Shown here: positions 7,368 to 16,971 of the stretch, piece by piece
How the letters are laid out: the number at the start of each line of letters is the position of its first letter
Numbering within the stretch: the first letter of the stretch is position 1
Origin: SG8-41 sp963802355
GTDB taxonomy: Bacteria; Pseudomonadota; Gammaproteobacteria; Burkholderiales; SG8-41
Direction: 5' to 3'
NCBI GenBank assembly: GCA_963802355.1
Contig: CAWDIV010000014.1
Location: 186,001-250,000 of the forward strand
DNA: 64,000 nt
Notes under the pieces: generated by a model
What the model saw: only the letters and a program-made list of their open reading frames with translations
The model's database searches: none
Told to the model about the DNA's origin: nothing
Made by a program: the position numbers and the translations under genes

Positions 7368-9160
7368 GCGAAGCAACCCGTTCGGGAACGCGCCAGACCC
7401 TGAAACGCCTGCTGCTGCAGGCGCGGCCCTATTGGCTTCATCTGCTGAGCATCCTAGCGCTGAGTCTTGCGGCGGTGCCGCTGGCGCTGCTGTCCCCGGT
7501 GCCGATGAAGATCGCGATCGACAGCGCGCTCGGCGATCACCCTTTGCCCTGGCCGCTCAGCGCCCTCGGCACCGACGGGCCGGTCACCGGAGGGGTTGCG
7601 CTGGCTGTCGCCGTGTGCCTTGTTGCCGGTCTCGCCGTCCTCGCCGAAACACAGAAATTCGTCACCTGGATGCTGCAGTCCTACACCGGAGAAAAACTGG
7701 TGCTGGAATTTCGCGCCGCCCTGTTCGAACACGTGCAGCGCCTGTCTCTCGGCTATCACGATACGCGCGGCACCACCGACTCCATATACCGGGTCCAGTA
7801 CGACGCACCGGCCATCCAATGGATTGCGGTATACGGCATCTCCCCGTTTCTGACCGCCGCGATGACTCTCGCAGGCATGATCGTCGTCACGGCACGGTTG
7901 GACTGGCAACTCGCCCTGGTGGCTCTCGCCGTAGTGCCCGTGCTAGCCCTGCTGATACGTGTTTTCAGCAGGCGCCTCCACGCGAAATGGCATGAGGCCA
8001 AGACACTCGGCAGCTCCGTCGCATCCGTGGTGCAGGAAGTGCTGACCGGCTTGCGCGTCGTCAAGGCGTTCGGGCAGGAGCACCGGGAGCAGCGCCGGTT
8101 CGTGAATCAGGCAGCCGAGGAAGTGCGCGCCAATTTCGAATTGGTGAGGATACAAGGCTCGTTCAATACCCTGGTCGGCCTGACCCTGGCGGCGGGCACC
8201 GCCGGCGCCCTCTATCTGGGCGTTACCCATGTGCGGGCGGGCGCGCTCACGCTCGGGGAGCTGGTGATCGTCATGGCCTATCTTGCGCAACTCTACGGGC
8301 CGCTCGAAACGCTCAGCAAGAATCTCTCGCAGCTACAGCAATCGGTCGTCGGCGCCGAGCGTGCCTTCGCGCTGCTCGACATGCTTCCCGAGGTTGCCGA
8401 CGATCCCCGCGCGCGGCCCCTCGCCCGGGCCGCCGGCGAGGTCGAGTTTCGGAATGCGGAATTTTCCTACGAGGGGGGGCAACCGGTACTGCGGGATCTC
8501 AGCGTGCGCGTGCCCGCCGGAACGCGCGTCGGTATCGTAGGCCGGACCGGCGCCGGCAAAACCACCCTGGTGAACCTCGTGACCCGTTTTTACGATCCGA
8601 CCCGGGGTGCCGTGCTGCTCGACGGCGAGGACGTGCGCCGCTGGCGGCTGGATGACCTGCGCCGGCAGTTCGCGATCGTGCTGCAGGAACCGGTTCTGTT
8701 CTCGACGTCGATCGCCGAGAACATCGCGTACGGGCGCGCAGAAGCGAGCCAATCGGAAATCGAGAACGCCGCCAGGGCCGCCAACGCCCATGATTTCGTT
8801 TCCGCATTGCCCGACGGTTACGCCACCCAGGTCGGCGAGCGCGGCATGCGCCTGTCCGGCGGCGAACGGCAGCGTATCGCGCTCGCGCGCGCTTTCCTGA
8901 AAGATGCCCCGATTCTGATTCTCGACGAGCCGACCAGCGCCGTGGATCTCAAGACGGAGAGGGGTATCATCGAGGCGCTCGAGCGCCTGATGCACGGCCG
9001 CACGACCTTCATCATCGCGCATCGCTTGTCTACGCTGCAGCATTGCGATGTGATCTATGCCGTGGAAAACGGCCGGCTGACGAGCGTTTCCATCGAGGCA
9101 TCCGAACCGCTGCTCGCAAATCCGGGCCTCGGTTTCGCCACGGCGGCCGCAACGAACTGA
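7364..9160 (+). CDS. ABC exporter, fused permease-ATPase (MsbA/ABCB type)
   Basis: This 598-residue half-transporter has an N-terminal six-helix membrane domain (about 1-330) and a C-terminal ATPase. Walker A GRTGAGKTT, Q-loop VLQEPVLFS, signature LSGGERQRIALARA, Walker B ILILDEPTSAVD and the H-loop IIAHRLS are intact. It should dimerise in the inner membrane. Its start overlaps the stop of the GH-GT2 fusion (ATGA at 7364-7367), so it is probably translated together with it. In this operon the likely cargo is a glycan, glycolipid or lipid-linked intermediate. Lipid A flippase MsbA is a related family, but the operon setting favours a dedicated polysaccharide role. Confidence 0.9.
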   Translation: MSEATRSGTRQTLKRLLLQARPYWLHLLSILALSLAAVPLALLSPVPMKIAIDSALGDHPLPWPLSALGTDGPVTGGVALAVAVCLVAGLAVLAETQKFVTWMLQSYTGEKLVLEFRAALFEHVQRLSLGYHDTRGTTDSIYRVQYDAPAIQWIAVYGISPFLTAAMTLAGMIVVTARLDWQLALVALAVVPVLALLIRVFSRRLHAKWHEAKTLGSSVASVVQEVLTGLRVVKAFGQEHREQRRFVNQAAEEVRANFELVRIQGSFNTLVGLTLAAGTAGALYLGVTHVRAGALTLGELVIVMAYLAQLYGPLETLSKNLSQLQQSVVGAERAFALLDMLPEVADDPRARPLARAAGEVEFRNAEFSYEGGQPVLRDLSVRVPAGTRVGIVGRTGAGKTTLVNLVTRFYDPTRGAVLLDGEDVRRWRLDDLRRQFAIVLQEPVLFSTSIAENIAYGRAEASQSEIENAARAANAHDFVSALPDGYATQVGERGMRLSGGERQRIALARAFLKDAPILILDEPTSAVDLKTERGIIEALERLMHGRTTFIIAHRLSTLQHCDVIYAVENGRLTSVSIEASEPLLANPGLGFATAAATN

Positions 9161-9277
9161 GCAGCCCGCAATGGACGCAACGCCATGAAGGCAATCGTGA
9201 CGGGAATACGATGAGACCGGCAGAAAGGCCGTTGCCGAGTGCAACCGGGCGGAATCGACCTTTTGACCCTGGTTCGG

Positions 9278-10271
9278 TCAATCCGCCTGGACTTTCGCGG
9301 CCGCGATGATCTTCGCGTACCTCGCGACCTCGCGGCCGAACAACGCGGCGAGCTCCTCGGGCGTGCTGCCCACCGGATCGGCGCCGTCTTTCGTGAGGAG
9401 GTCCCTGCATTTCCGGGGAGTTGAGCGCCTTCACCGTTTCGCCGTGCAGCTTTGCGAGGATGTCCTTCGGCGTGCCGGCGGGCAGGAACATCGCGTACCA
9501 CTGATCGCATTCGACGCCGGGGTAGATCGAAGCGAGCGTCGGCAGCTCCGGCATGAGGGACGACGGCTTCGCCGTGGTCACCGCAAGAGCCCTGAATCTC
9601 CCGGCGCGGATGTGATGGACGCTCGCGAACACCGACCCGAAGCGGAAATCCACTTCGCCCGACAGCAGGGCGACCTGCGCGGGGCCGCCGCCCTTGTAGG
9701 GGATGTGCACGACCTTGATGCCTGCCGCCTGCTTGAGCATCTCGATCGCGAGATGACTCGTGGTCCCGCTCCCGTTCGACCCCGCGTTCATTCCATCCGG
9801 GCGTTTTTTCGCCAGCGCGACCAGTTCCTTCACCGATTTCGCCGGCACGCTGGAATGGACGAACAGCATCAGCGGCACCGAAGCAAGCCAGCTCACGGGC
9901 GCCAGGTCCTTGATGGGATCGAACGCGAGCTTCTTGTGCAGGTTTACGTTGACGGAGAGGGACGCCGTCGTGACCAGAATGTTGTAGCCGTCCGGGGGCG
10001 ATTTGGCAACGATCTCGGCGCCGACGAGCCCGCCGGCGCCGGCCCGATTGTCCGCGACGAAGGTCTGTCCCATGGTTTCGGTGAACTTCTTCGCGAGGAA
10101 CCGGCCCGCAATGTCGGTTCCGCCGCCGGGGGCGAACGCTATTACGACGCGGACCTGTTTTGCAGGCCAAGCTTGCGCCGTGGCGTCAGGGACCGACGCC
10201 AGAGCGAGCGCCAGCGCCGCCGCGCCGGCGGCGCCGCTCAAAATACGAGACCACTCCTTAGCGATTATCAT
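9278..10271 (-). CDS. Bug/TctC-family solute-binding protein, frameshifted near the C-terminus
   Basis: This is a periplasmic binding protein of the tripartite tricarboxylate transporter family. It has a signal peptide ending near ATAQAWPAKQ, the N-lobe motif VIAFAPGGGTDIAGR, DNRAGAGG, SPPDGYNIL, and HIPYKGGGPAQ. After ALNSPEMQ (near 9410) the frame breaks. The proper end (RDLLTKDGADPVGSTPEELA through YAKIIAAAKVQAD) continues one base over and stops at 9278, as if one base were inserted. ATG 10271 is preferred; GTG 10280 is also in frame. It closes a minus-strand run with peptidase E, DUF1989 and another Bug. No TctA/TctB membrane genes are nearby. Confidence 0.85.
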
Positions 10272-10311
10272 CGTCGGCACCCGTCGCTAGTCATTCATCG
10301 CTCCGCATTAC

Positions 10312-11028
10312 TCAAGTTCGTCCTCCCAGATAGCGCGTGGCGAGACGGCGCTCGACAGCGCGCCGGCCAGAGCGCGTGACGCGATAGCCTCTCGCGCGCG
10401 GGCGGCTGGAAATCACACGGGCGAGCTGGCGGTCGATGTAGTGCAGGCCGACGCCGTCAGCGGCCGCCACGCCATCCGGAATCCGGCCGCTTGCGACCAG
10501 CTTGCGGAACGTGGGACGGCGCTGTGGCTCGCTGTCGTAGTGCGGACAATTGCTGCCGCCTAGAAAGCCCAGGCACGGCAGCGCCGTCAGCGGGCCGGCG
10601 ATCGAATCCGTGACGCCGTACTCGAACCAGCAGATCGAGCCCGCGCTGCCGCCGCCCAGCACTACACCACGCTCCCACGCGGTTCTCAAGTAGCGGTCGA
10701 GCCCCCAATCACGCCATACGGCAAGCATGCTGCGCGTGTTCCCGCCGCCAACGAAAATCGCATCCTGTTCGAGCACAAAGGATTCCAAATCGCGGGGCGT
10801 GCGGGCGAACAGGGCCAGATGCGTGGGTTTGCACTCGAACTGGCTGAATCCCGCATAGAAGCGCAGCCGTCCGGCCTCCGCGTCCCCGCCCGCGGCGCCC
10901 ATGAAGGCAACCTTGGGTTTCCTGCGACGGGTCTGTCGCAGAAAGTACTGCACGAGGAGCAGATTATCGAGCTCGGGCGGCAGCGCGCCGCCGCCGATGG
11001 CAATGATCTGTCTTTTCACCACAGGCAC
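10312..11028 (-). CDS. Peptidase E family (S51) protein
   Basis: This 238-residue protein is related to aspartyl dipeptidase PepE and cyanophycinase, which are Ser hydrolases with a class I glutamine-amidotransferase-like fold. The motifs IIAIGGG, IFVGGGNT and the nucleophile elbow GGGSAGSICW (Ser128) are present, with a candidate His in CPHYDSE. Start is GTG at 11028, inside a repeated hairpin element that is also found, without the peptidase body, at 1922-2003. It is 22 bases downstream of DUF1989 on the same strand. Dipeptide or small amide cleavage is the family role and fits the amide-degrading neighbours; substrate unknown. Confidence 0.85.
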   Translation of the reverse strand: MPVVKRQIIAIGGGALPPELDNLLLVQYFLRQTRRRKPKVAFMGAAGGDAEAGRLRFYAGFSQFECKPTHLALFARTPRDLESFVLEQDAIFVGGGNTRSMLAVWRDWGLDRYLRTAWERGVVLGGGSAGSICWFEYGVTDSIAGPLTALPCLGFLGGSNCPHYDSEPQRRPTFRKLVASGRIPDGVAAADGVGLHYIDRQLARVISSRPRARGYRVTRSGRRAVERRLATRYLGGRT

Positions 11029-11085
11029 AGCCTCTTCGTGTTGAAAGCTTTACTTCGGTCCTTCGTACCTTCGTGTTGAGGCTGT
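10999..11085 (-). repeat. Hairpin repeat, second copy, spanning peptidase E start and DUF1989 end
   Basis: This copy matches 1922-2003: ACAGGCACAGCCTC on one arm and GTTGAGGCTGT on the other. It covers the first codons of peptidase E and also supplies the last dozen or so residues of the DUF1989 protein (about ASTRRYEGPK). The DUF1989 C-terminus therefore looks extended into repeat DNA. Confidence 0.55.
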
Positions 11086-11718
11086 CGCACGGCGCGCGGG
11101 GTGCTTGCTCCAGGTCTCGACCCGCACCGGGGACGGATTGTAGCCGCACGCGGGATTGTACTTTTGCGGACAATTGGAGATCACTGTGATGACGTCGGTA
11201 AGCGCCTCGACGTCGACGAAGTCACCCGCCTTCGATCGACTGTCGGCGATCGCCATGTGGCCATCGCGGCCGACCGGTACGCTCATGAAGAAGTTCACGT
11301 TCGCCACGATGTCCTGCTCACCCATGTCGAACTTGGAGAGCTCGTGTATGAAGTTGGCGCGGCAACTGTGCGTGCGCCGGCCATAGCGCAGCAGATTCAT
11401 CTCGACGCTGCAGCAGCCGCCGATCGTGTCGTGGTTCGGGCAGCTCGATGCCACGACCTTCATGAGCGCGGTGGCGTACTCTCCGTATAACACGGTCCCG
11501 ACGTTCACGAAGACGTTTTCCGACATCTTCATCGTGTTGGCGGCGTTGTAGCGGTCGCGCGCATCGAGCGCGTTGTAGCAAAGAAAATCCACCGCTTGCT
11601 GTCCCTCGATATCGACGAAACGGACAAGGTCGCCCCTCCCGAGTCGGGCGCCCCAGGAACCGCCGGGATCGACGATGACGGACGTGATCTGACGGTAGCC
11701 TTTGGGTGTCTTACTCAT
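11050..11718 (-). CDS. DUF1989 / urea carboxylase-associated family protein
   Basis: This 222-residue protein resembles the DUF1989 (UAAP) family often found with urea amidolyase or other nitrogen-compound genes. Recognisable stretches are VRFVDIEGQQAVDFLCYNA, HDTIGGCCSVEMN, ANFIHEL and NVNFFMSVPV. Cysteines and histidines in these segments are likely metal ligands. Its ATG overlaps the stop of the upstream Bug gene by one base (TGATG at 11716-11720), so the two are probably coupled. The last residues derive from the hairpin repeat at 10999-11085. Biochemical function of the family is not established; a role in handling carbamate, guanidine or similar nitrogen compounds is an inference. Confidence 0.8.
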   Translation of the reverse strand: MSKTPKGYRQITSVIVDPGGSWGARLGRGDLVRFVDIEGQQAVDFLCYNALDARDRYNAANTMKMSENVFVNVGTVLYGEYATALMKVVASSCPNHDTIGGCCSVEMNLLRYGRRTHSCRANFIHELSKFDMGEQDIVANVNFFMSVPVGRDGHMAIADSRSKAGDFVDVEALTDVITVISNCPQKYNPACGYNPSPVRVETWSKHPARRATASTRRYEGPK

Positions 11719-12683
11719 CAGTTGATGCGGATGTTGGCGTCGCGCACGATGGCGCCGAAGCGCGCGCGCTCGCGGTTCTGATGCGCCGCGAACTCCTCGG
11801 GCGTCATCGGCGCGGACGCCTCGGCCGCCATGGGGGCGAGCACCGCGCGCGTTTCCGGAGTCTGCATGATGCGTCCGACCTCGCGGTTCACGCGCGTAAT
11901 GATCTCGCGCGGTGTGCCCGCCGGCGCGTAGACGCCGGACAACCAGGCGATTTGCAGGTTCGTGCCGGCCTCGATCATGGTCGGCGTGTCGGGAAAGAGC
12001 GGCGAGCGCGTCGCTCCCGGCACCGCGAGCAGGCGCACCTTGCCGGTCTTGATATGCGGGATCGCCGCTCCGAGATCGAAGGTGAAGTCGATCTGGCCGC
12101 CGAGCAGATCGACGAGTACCTGCTGCGAGCCCTTGTACGGCACGTGGATCATGTTGATTTTCGCCTCGCGCATCAGCATTTCGGTGGCGATATGCTGCAG
12201 AGTTCCGCTGCCCGCGGAACCATAGTTGAGCTTGCCGGGATTGGCGCGGGCGTAGGCGACGAATTCGGCGAGACTCTTCACCGGCAGTCCGGCGCGCGCG
12301 ATGACAAACAGCCCGGCGCGCGCCGTCGGTGCGATCGGTTCCAGGTCCTTGGCCACATCGATGTTCATCTTGTAGATGTGCGGGCTGACGACGATGCCGG
12401 CGTCAGAGGCATGGAGCAAGGTATAACCGTCCGGTGGCGCCTTGGCGACGGCCTCGACGCCGACGTTGCCGCCCACGCCGACGCGATTTTCGACCACCAC
12501 CTGCTGGCCGAGCGCATCGCCCAGCGGTGACGACATGGAGCGGGCAATCACGTCCGTGGCGCCGCCGGCGGCGGCGTTCACCACCAACCGGATCGTTTTC
12601 GCGGGCCAGGGCTGAGCCCACGCGAGCGTAACGAACGCTAATGAGAATTGAACGGCAATCAGGCAACGGACGAGCGGGGACAT
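11718..12683 (-). CDS. Bug/TctC-family solute-binding protein
   Basis: This intact 321-residue periplasmic binding protein starts with a signal peptide (cleavage after about ATLAWAQ), then TIRLVVNAAAGGATDVIAR, ENRVGVGGNVG, PPDGYTLL, NYGSAGSGTLQH and IHVPYKGSQ. Start ATG 12683 follows the ribosome-like AGGAGGAA. It lies 14 bases downstream of the ketopantoate reductase-like gene and is coupled to DUF1989, so all three probably form one transcript. Proteins of this family bind small carboxylates or amides. Specificity cannot be read from the sequence, and no partner membrane subunits are encoded in the window. Confidence 0.92.
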   Translation of the reverse strand: MSPLVRCLIAVQFSLAFVTLAWAQPWPAKTIRLVVNAAAGGATDVIARSMSSPLGDALGQQVVVENRVGVGGNVGVEAVAKAPPDGYTLLHASDAGIVVSPHIYKMNIDVAKDLEPIAPTARAGLFVIARAGLPVKSLAEFVAYARANPGKLNYGSAGSGTLQHIATEMLMREAKINMIHVPYKGSQQVLVDLLGGQIDFTFDLGAAIPHIKTGKVRLLAVPGATRSPLFPDTPTMIEAGTNLQIAWLSGVYAPAGTPREIITRVNREVGRIMQTPETRAVLAPMAAEASAPMTPEEFAAHQNRERARFGAIVRDANIRIN

Positions 12684-12697
12684 TTGTTCCTCCTTAG

Positions 12698-13672
12698 CTA
12701 TTGTGCTCTTAGGGCGCGATCGAGGCCGCGCAGCAGCGGCAGGATGATGTCGATCGCCGGCACCGGGACCGACTTCTCGCGGGCAAACGCCTGCAGCTGT
12801 CCGATTATTGCTTCCACCTCGAGGGGCCGTCCGAGCGCCGCGTCCTGACCCATCGAGGGGAGCTCTCCGGGCTTGCCGCGCCGCGCCAGCGCTTCCAGGT
12901 CGAGCTTCGAGCGCAGATCCCAGCCCAGCGCCGCGGCGACTTCGAGCGTCTCGCGCATGAGCGCAATCGACAGCGCGCACAGCTCCGGATCGGAACCCTG
13001 CAGGCCGAGATCGGCGCGGGCGAGCGCAGCGATCGGATTGCCGGACGTATTGTTCACGAGCTTCTGCAGAATGTCGCTGCGCAGGTCGCGGGAGACGCGG
13101 GCATCCACGCCGCGGGCGCGCAGGAACGAGATGGCACCGTCGAGGCGCGCGCTGGCCGATCCATCGGGCTCGCCGAGGATGAGGTGATCGGGACCGGAAT
13201 GCACTATCACCCCGGGGGCCGCAATCTGGTTCGGCGAGTGCACGACGCCCCCCAAAGCGCGCTGCGGCCCGACTTCGCGCCACAGGGCGTCTTCCGGGTC
13301 GAGCAGCGGCAGGGTCTCTGCCCGGCCGGGCAGTCCGTGCCGCCACCACCAGGGAATGCCGTTCAACAGGAAGACCGCGCAGCCCCGCGGCGCGAGCAGC
13401 CGCGCGATCGCGGTCGCGGCGGCGGGTACGGCGTGCGCCTTGAGCGTCACCAGAACCAGGTCCTGAGCCGGCAGGGTGGAAGGGGTGTCGGTGATGATAG
13501 GAGGCTGCACCTGCGTATCCTTCCCGCCCTTGCGCAGCGTCAGGCCGCGCTCGCGGATCGCGGCGAGCATCGCACCGCGCGCGACTAGCGATATTCCTTC
13601 CGGGTCAGCCGCGAGCAACTGCACCGCAAGGTGGCCGCCCACGGCGCCGGTGCCGAAGATGCAGACGTTCAT
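12698..13672 (-). CDS. Ketopantoate reductase family (PanE/ApbA) oxidoreductase
   Basis: This 324-residue NAD(P)-dependent dehydrogenase has an N-terminal GTGAVGGHLA Rossmann loop and a C-terminal helical domain with KLVNNTSGNPIAALARAD, matching the PanE signature in which Lys and Asn are catalytic. The family reduces 2-dehydropantoate to pantoate, but betaproteobacteria carry many paralogues in catabolic clusters. Here it heads an operon with Bug and DUF1989 genes, so a catabolic 2-keto acid role is more likely than pantothenate synthesis. ATG 13672 is the natural start, at the Rossmann strand. Confidence 0.85.
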   Translation of the reverse strand: MNVCIFGTGAVGGHLAVQLLAADPEGISLVARGAMLAAIRERGLTLRKGGKDTQVQPPIITDTPSTLPAQDLVLVTLKAHAVPAAATAIARLLAPRGCAVFLLNGIPWWWRHGLPGRAETLPLLDPEDALWREVGPQRALGGVVHSPNQIAAPGVIVHSGPDHLILGEPDGSASARLDGAISFLRARGVDARVSRDLRSDILQKLVNNTSGNPIAALARADLGLQGSDPELCALSIALMRETLEVAAALGWDLRSKLDLEALARRGKPGELPSMGQDAALGRPLEVEAIIGQLQAFAREKSVPVPAIDIILPLLRGLDRALRAQ

Positions 13673-13695
13673 GTTTTCCTTGGATACCGAAGAGT

Positions 13696-13840
13696 AACAG
13701 CTTCACCGCGAAGGACGCCAAGGGAGCGGAGGAAAATAAGAGCCTCACCGCGAAGGACGCGAAGAAAATAAATATATGAGAGGCTTACTGGCGATTCTCT
13801 TTTCCTTAGCGAACTTTGCGGCCTTTGCGGTAAAGCTTTT
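13696..13840. repeat. Palindromic intergenic repeat (ACCGCGAAGGACGC type)
   Basis: Two direct copies of TCACCGCGAAGGACGC (near 13702 and 13745) face an inverted relative (GCGGCCTTTGCGGTAAAGCT near 13818-13836). The whole can fold as a long imperfect hairpin. It fills the space between the PanE-like gene start and the dihydropyrimidinase stop. Similar CTTTGCG/CGCGAAGG repeats are common in environmental bacterial genomes; function unknown. Confidence 0.5.
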
Positions 13841-13856
13841 CCTTTTCGTCCCCGCC

Positions 13857-15289
13857 CTAGCAGACGGGGCGGGAGCGTATGGCGTCGGCGATCTTGCGTG
13901 CGATTCTCTGTCCTTTCCCATCGCCTATGAACTCGCCCTTGTCCACCACGACCTTGCCGCGGCGTATGGTGGTCTCGGGCCATCCCGCGATCTCGTGGCC
14001 TTCCCAGGGACTATAGTCGGTCTCGTGCAGGTCTTCTACGCGTACTTTGCGCTTGACCGCAGGATCGAAAATCACGAGATCGGCGTCGCTCCCCGCGGCG
14101 ACGGCGCCCTTGCGCGGGTACAGCCCCATGATCCGCGCGGCGTTGGTCGAGACGTGATCCGCGAAGCGCACGAGCGAATAACCTCGCTTCACCACCATTT
14201 CCGTGTACATCACGGATAGCCGCGGCTCCACTCCGGCGCTGCCTCCCGTCGTGTCGTCGATGCGCTTGCCGTGTATCTTCGTGCACAGCGACGTGCAAAC
14301 CCCGTCCGTCGCGACGGTGCTGATCTCGCCGTCGACCGTTCCCCGCCACAGGGCCTTCTGGTCGGCCTCGGACTTGAGCGAAGGGTAGGTGTGATAGATC
14401 TGCCCGTTGGGACGCCGGTAGTCGTCGAAGCGTTGTAGAGCATGTACTGGTGCAGCGTTTCGCCGTATATCGGGTAACCCCGCGCCCGCGATTCGCGGAT
14501 CGCCGCGATGCCGGTCCCGGCGCTCACGTGCATCATGTAGAGCGCGGCGCCTTCCACGTTCTCCGCGAGGCGGATGATGTGCCGGAACGCCAGGTCCTCG
14601 GACAGCGTGCTGTGCACGTCGGGCATATTCTCGAAGCCGACCCGTCCCTCCGCGATGAGCTTCTCGTACATATGCATCACGAGGTCGTCTTCCTCGGCAT
14701 GGATCGCCGCCAGCCCGCCGTGCCGGGAGAGCACCTTGAAGATTTCCCAGATGTCGCCGTATCCGACTTTTCTGTCCTTGATGGAAGGGCGGATGTTCGT
14801 GGTGAAGATCTTCACGGTGGGGAAACCCGCCTGGATGGCCTCCGGCAGCTCGTTGAGCGTGGTCGGCGGGATCTTTCCAAACAGCATCACGTGGAACGCG
14901 TAGTCGCAATGGCATTTTCCGCGCCAGTCCTCGTCGCGGCGCGCTATCGCCTGCTCCAGCGTTTCTCCCGCGTTCCAGATCGCAAAGTCGATGAGCGTCG
15001 TCGTGCCGCCGTAGAGCGCTGCCCGGCTGACCTGCGCCGATCCGGCGCTCAACTCCGGGGGCCCGCCGTCCTTGCCGAGCTGAACCGGCCAGTTGCAATG
15101 GATATGCGGATCCACGCCGCCGGGCAGGACGATCTTGCCGGCGGCGTCGATGACGCGTGCGGACGGCATGTCCTTCAGCGTGTCCGGCGCGCCCACGGCG
15201 GCGATCTTCTCGCCGGCAATGGCGACATCCCATGGGCCCGCGCCCTCCGGCGTGACCACCAGACCACCGCGCACGATGAGATCGAGCAT
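13857..15289 (-). CDS. Dihydropyrimidinase/hydantoinase family amidohydrolase, one frameshift
   Basis: This binuclear-metal cyclic amidase opens dihydropyrimidine or hydantoin rings. GGVDPHIHCNWP gives the HxH metal motif, VKIFTTNIRP carries the Lys usually carbamylated, and AAIHAEEDD and YMMHVSAGTG give further His ligands. After LHQYMLYNA the frame changes near 14427-14432; the rest (DDYRRPNGQIYHTYP through IADAIRSRPVC) follows after one missing base. Rejoined length is about 477 residues, normal for the family. ATG 15289 heads a region divergent from another amidohydrolase. A base-calling deletion or a recent mutation would explain the break. Role in pyrimidine or hydantoin-type catabolism is a family inference. 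Confidence 0.87.
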
Positions 15290-15343
15290 GTGCGTCCTCC
15301 TTTTTATTTGAAGTCGAACACGGTCAGTGTAACCGTTCCATCA

Positions 15344-15432
15344 AGGAGTGTGCCGGACTTGTCTCGACACGTACTAGCACTCCAACATCTGGATTCGCGC
15401 GGCGCGAGGGTATACTGGATAGGTTCGAACCT
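15344..15432. promoter_or_regulatory. Divergent control region with inverted repeats
   Basis: Between two divergent amidohydrolase genes lies an imperfect inverted repeat (GGAGTGTGCCGGACTTGTC to AGCACTCC, 15344-15383) related to one at 29724-29757. It is followed by a possible -10 box TATACT at 15411-15416 and a perfect 12-base palindrome AGGTTCGAACCT at 15421-15432. The palindrome position just before the plus-strand gene suggests an operator, but no cognate regulator is encoded nearby. No convincing -35 box is seen. Confidence 0.35.
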
Positions 15433-15447
15433 CTGCACATATTCCAC

Positions 15448-16957
15448 ATGATGCTAATTCACGGTGGCCGTGTCGTGCTGCCCCGCACCTACACTGTGGA
15501 AGCGCTGGATATCGTACTCGACGGGGAGAGTATCGCGGAACTGGCCGCACCCGGCTCTGTTTCGGGCGACGGCATGCAGCGCTTCGACGCCTCCGACCGC
15601 CTGGTGATTCCGGGGCTGATCAACGGCCACCACCACGCTCAGGCGCAGCTTGCGAAAGGGCGATTCGATCGCACGACGCTCGAGCTTCTGTTGGTGGCAA
15701 TGCCCTGGGCGAACGGCGCGCGCACGCTGGAAGACAAGTATTTGTCCGCGCAGATCGGCGCGGCGGAGCTCATCCGCAAAGGCTGCACCGCCACTTACGA
15801 TATGTTCGCGGAGTTTCCGCTGCCGACACCTGAAGGCGTGGACGCCGTCGCGCGCGCCGTACTCGGACGTCGGGATGCGCGCCACCATCGCGCCGATGAT
15901 GGCGGACCGCAGCTTCTACGAGGCCATTCCCGGCCTGGCCGATTTCCTCCCCGGGCCCCTGCGTGAACAGGCCCTGGCAATAAGGCACGAGCCATACAGC
16001 GCGGCGCTGGCCGCCTGCCGCAAGATCGTCGGTGACTGGCAGCATGACCGCGCCCGCATCCAGCCCGCGCTGGGCCCCACGATCCCGCATCACTGCTGCG
16101 ATGCTTTCCTCACCGGCTGCCGCGATCTCGCGCGGGAATTCGATCTCGGCATGCAGATGCACGTCGCCGAGTCGAGGACACAGGCGGTGATCGCGCCGAA
16201 GTGGTACGGCAAGACGCTGGTCGGACACCTCGAGTCGCTGGGAATGCTGGGGCCGCGTTTTTGCGCCTCTCACGCCGTATGGCTGGACGAAGCCGACAGG
16301 AGTCGCCTTGCAAATGCCGGCGCGTCTGTGTCGCACAACCCGGGTAGCAATCTCAAGCTCGGTTCGGGTGTCGCCGACGTGCGCAGCATGCTCGAGCGCG
16401 GAATAAACGTCGCCATCGGCACGGACGGCTCATCGGCTTCCGACAATCTGAACGTGTTCGAGGTAATGCGCCTGGCGTCGTATTTGTCGCGCGTGCAGGA
16501 CCATCCCGTCGAGCGCTGGATTACGGCTCGCGAAGCGCTGCACGCGGCGACCGAAGGCGGGGCCCGGGCGCTGGGGTTCGAGAAGATCGGGCGCATAGAG
16601 AAAGGCTACCTGGCCGATCTCGCCTTCATCGATCTTGCGGCGTTGCATTACGTGCCCGCCAACGACATCGTCGCGCAACTCGTATTCGGCGAAGATGGCA
16701 CCGGCGTGGACAGCGTCATGGTTGGAGGGCGCATGGTTCTCGATCACGGCCGGCTCACCAACGTGGATCTGTCCCGCCTCCGCGCACGTGCGGAAGAAGC
16801 CATGGCGCGGCTTGCGGCAGCCACCTCCAAAACGCGCGCAACGGCGGAAGCGCTCGCGCCCTACGTCTCGCAATTCTGCGCGGGGCTTGCCGCATCGCCG
16901 CTGCCGATCCACCGATTTTGCGGGCACGCACCTTCGTCTCTGCGGACTCCGAACTAA
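15448..16957 (+). CDS. ATZ/TRZ-type amidohydrolase (deaminase-like), one frameshift
   Basis: This metal-dependent hydrolase belongs to the chlorohydrolase/guanine deaminase/S-adenosylhomocysteine deaminase group. LINGHHHAQAQ gives the HxH motif, MQMHVAES and ASHAVWLDE supply later His ligands, and NVAIGTDGSSASDNLN carries the catalytic Asp. The frame breaks near 15860: the N-terminal part ends ...GVDAVARAV, and SDVGMRATIAPMMADRSF resumes in another frame. Rejoined length is about 502 residues. Either ATG 15448 or 15451 can start it. It is divergent from dihydropyrimidinase, so the pair may serve catabolism of a nitrogen heterocycle. The substrate is not predictable. Confidence 0.85.
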
Positions 16958-16971
16958 AAAACATATCTAAA

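Noticed and set aside
12684..13349. An extended N-terminus of the Bug gene at 11718
   Set aside because: The extension is an Arg-rich shadow of the ketopantoate reductase-like gene; the signal peptide begins at 12683.
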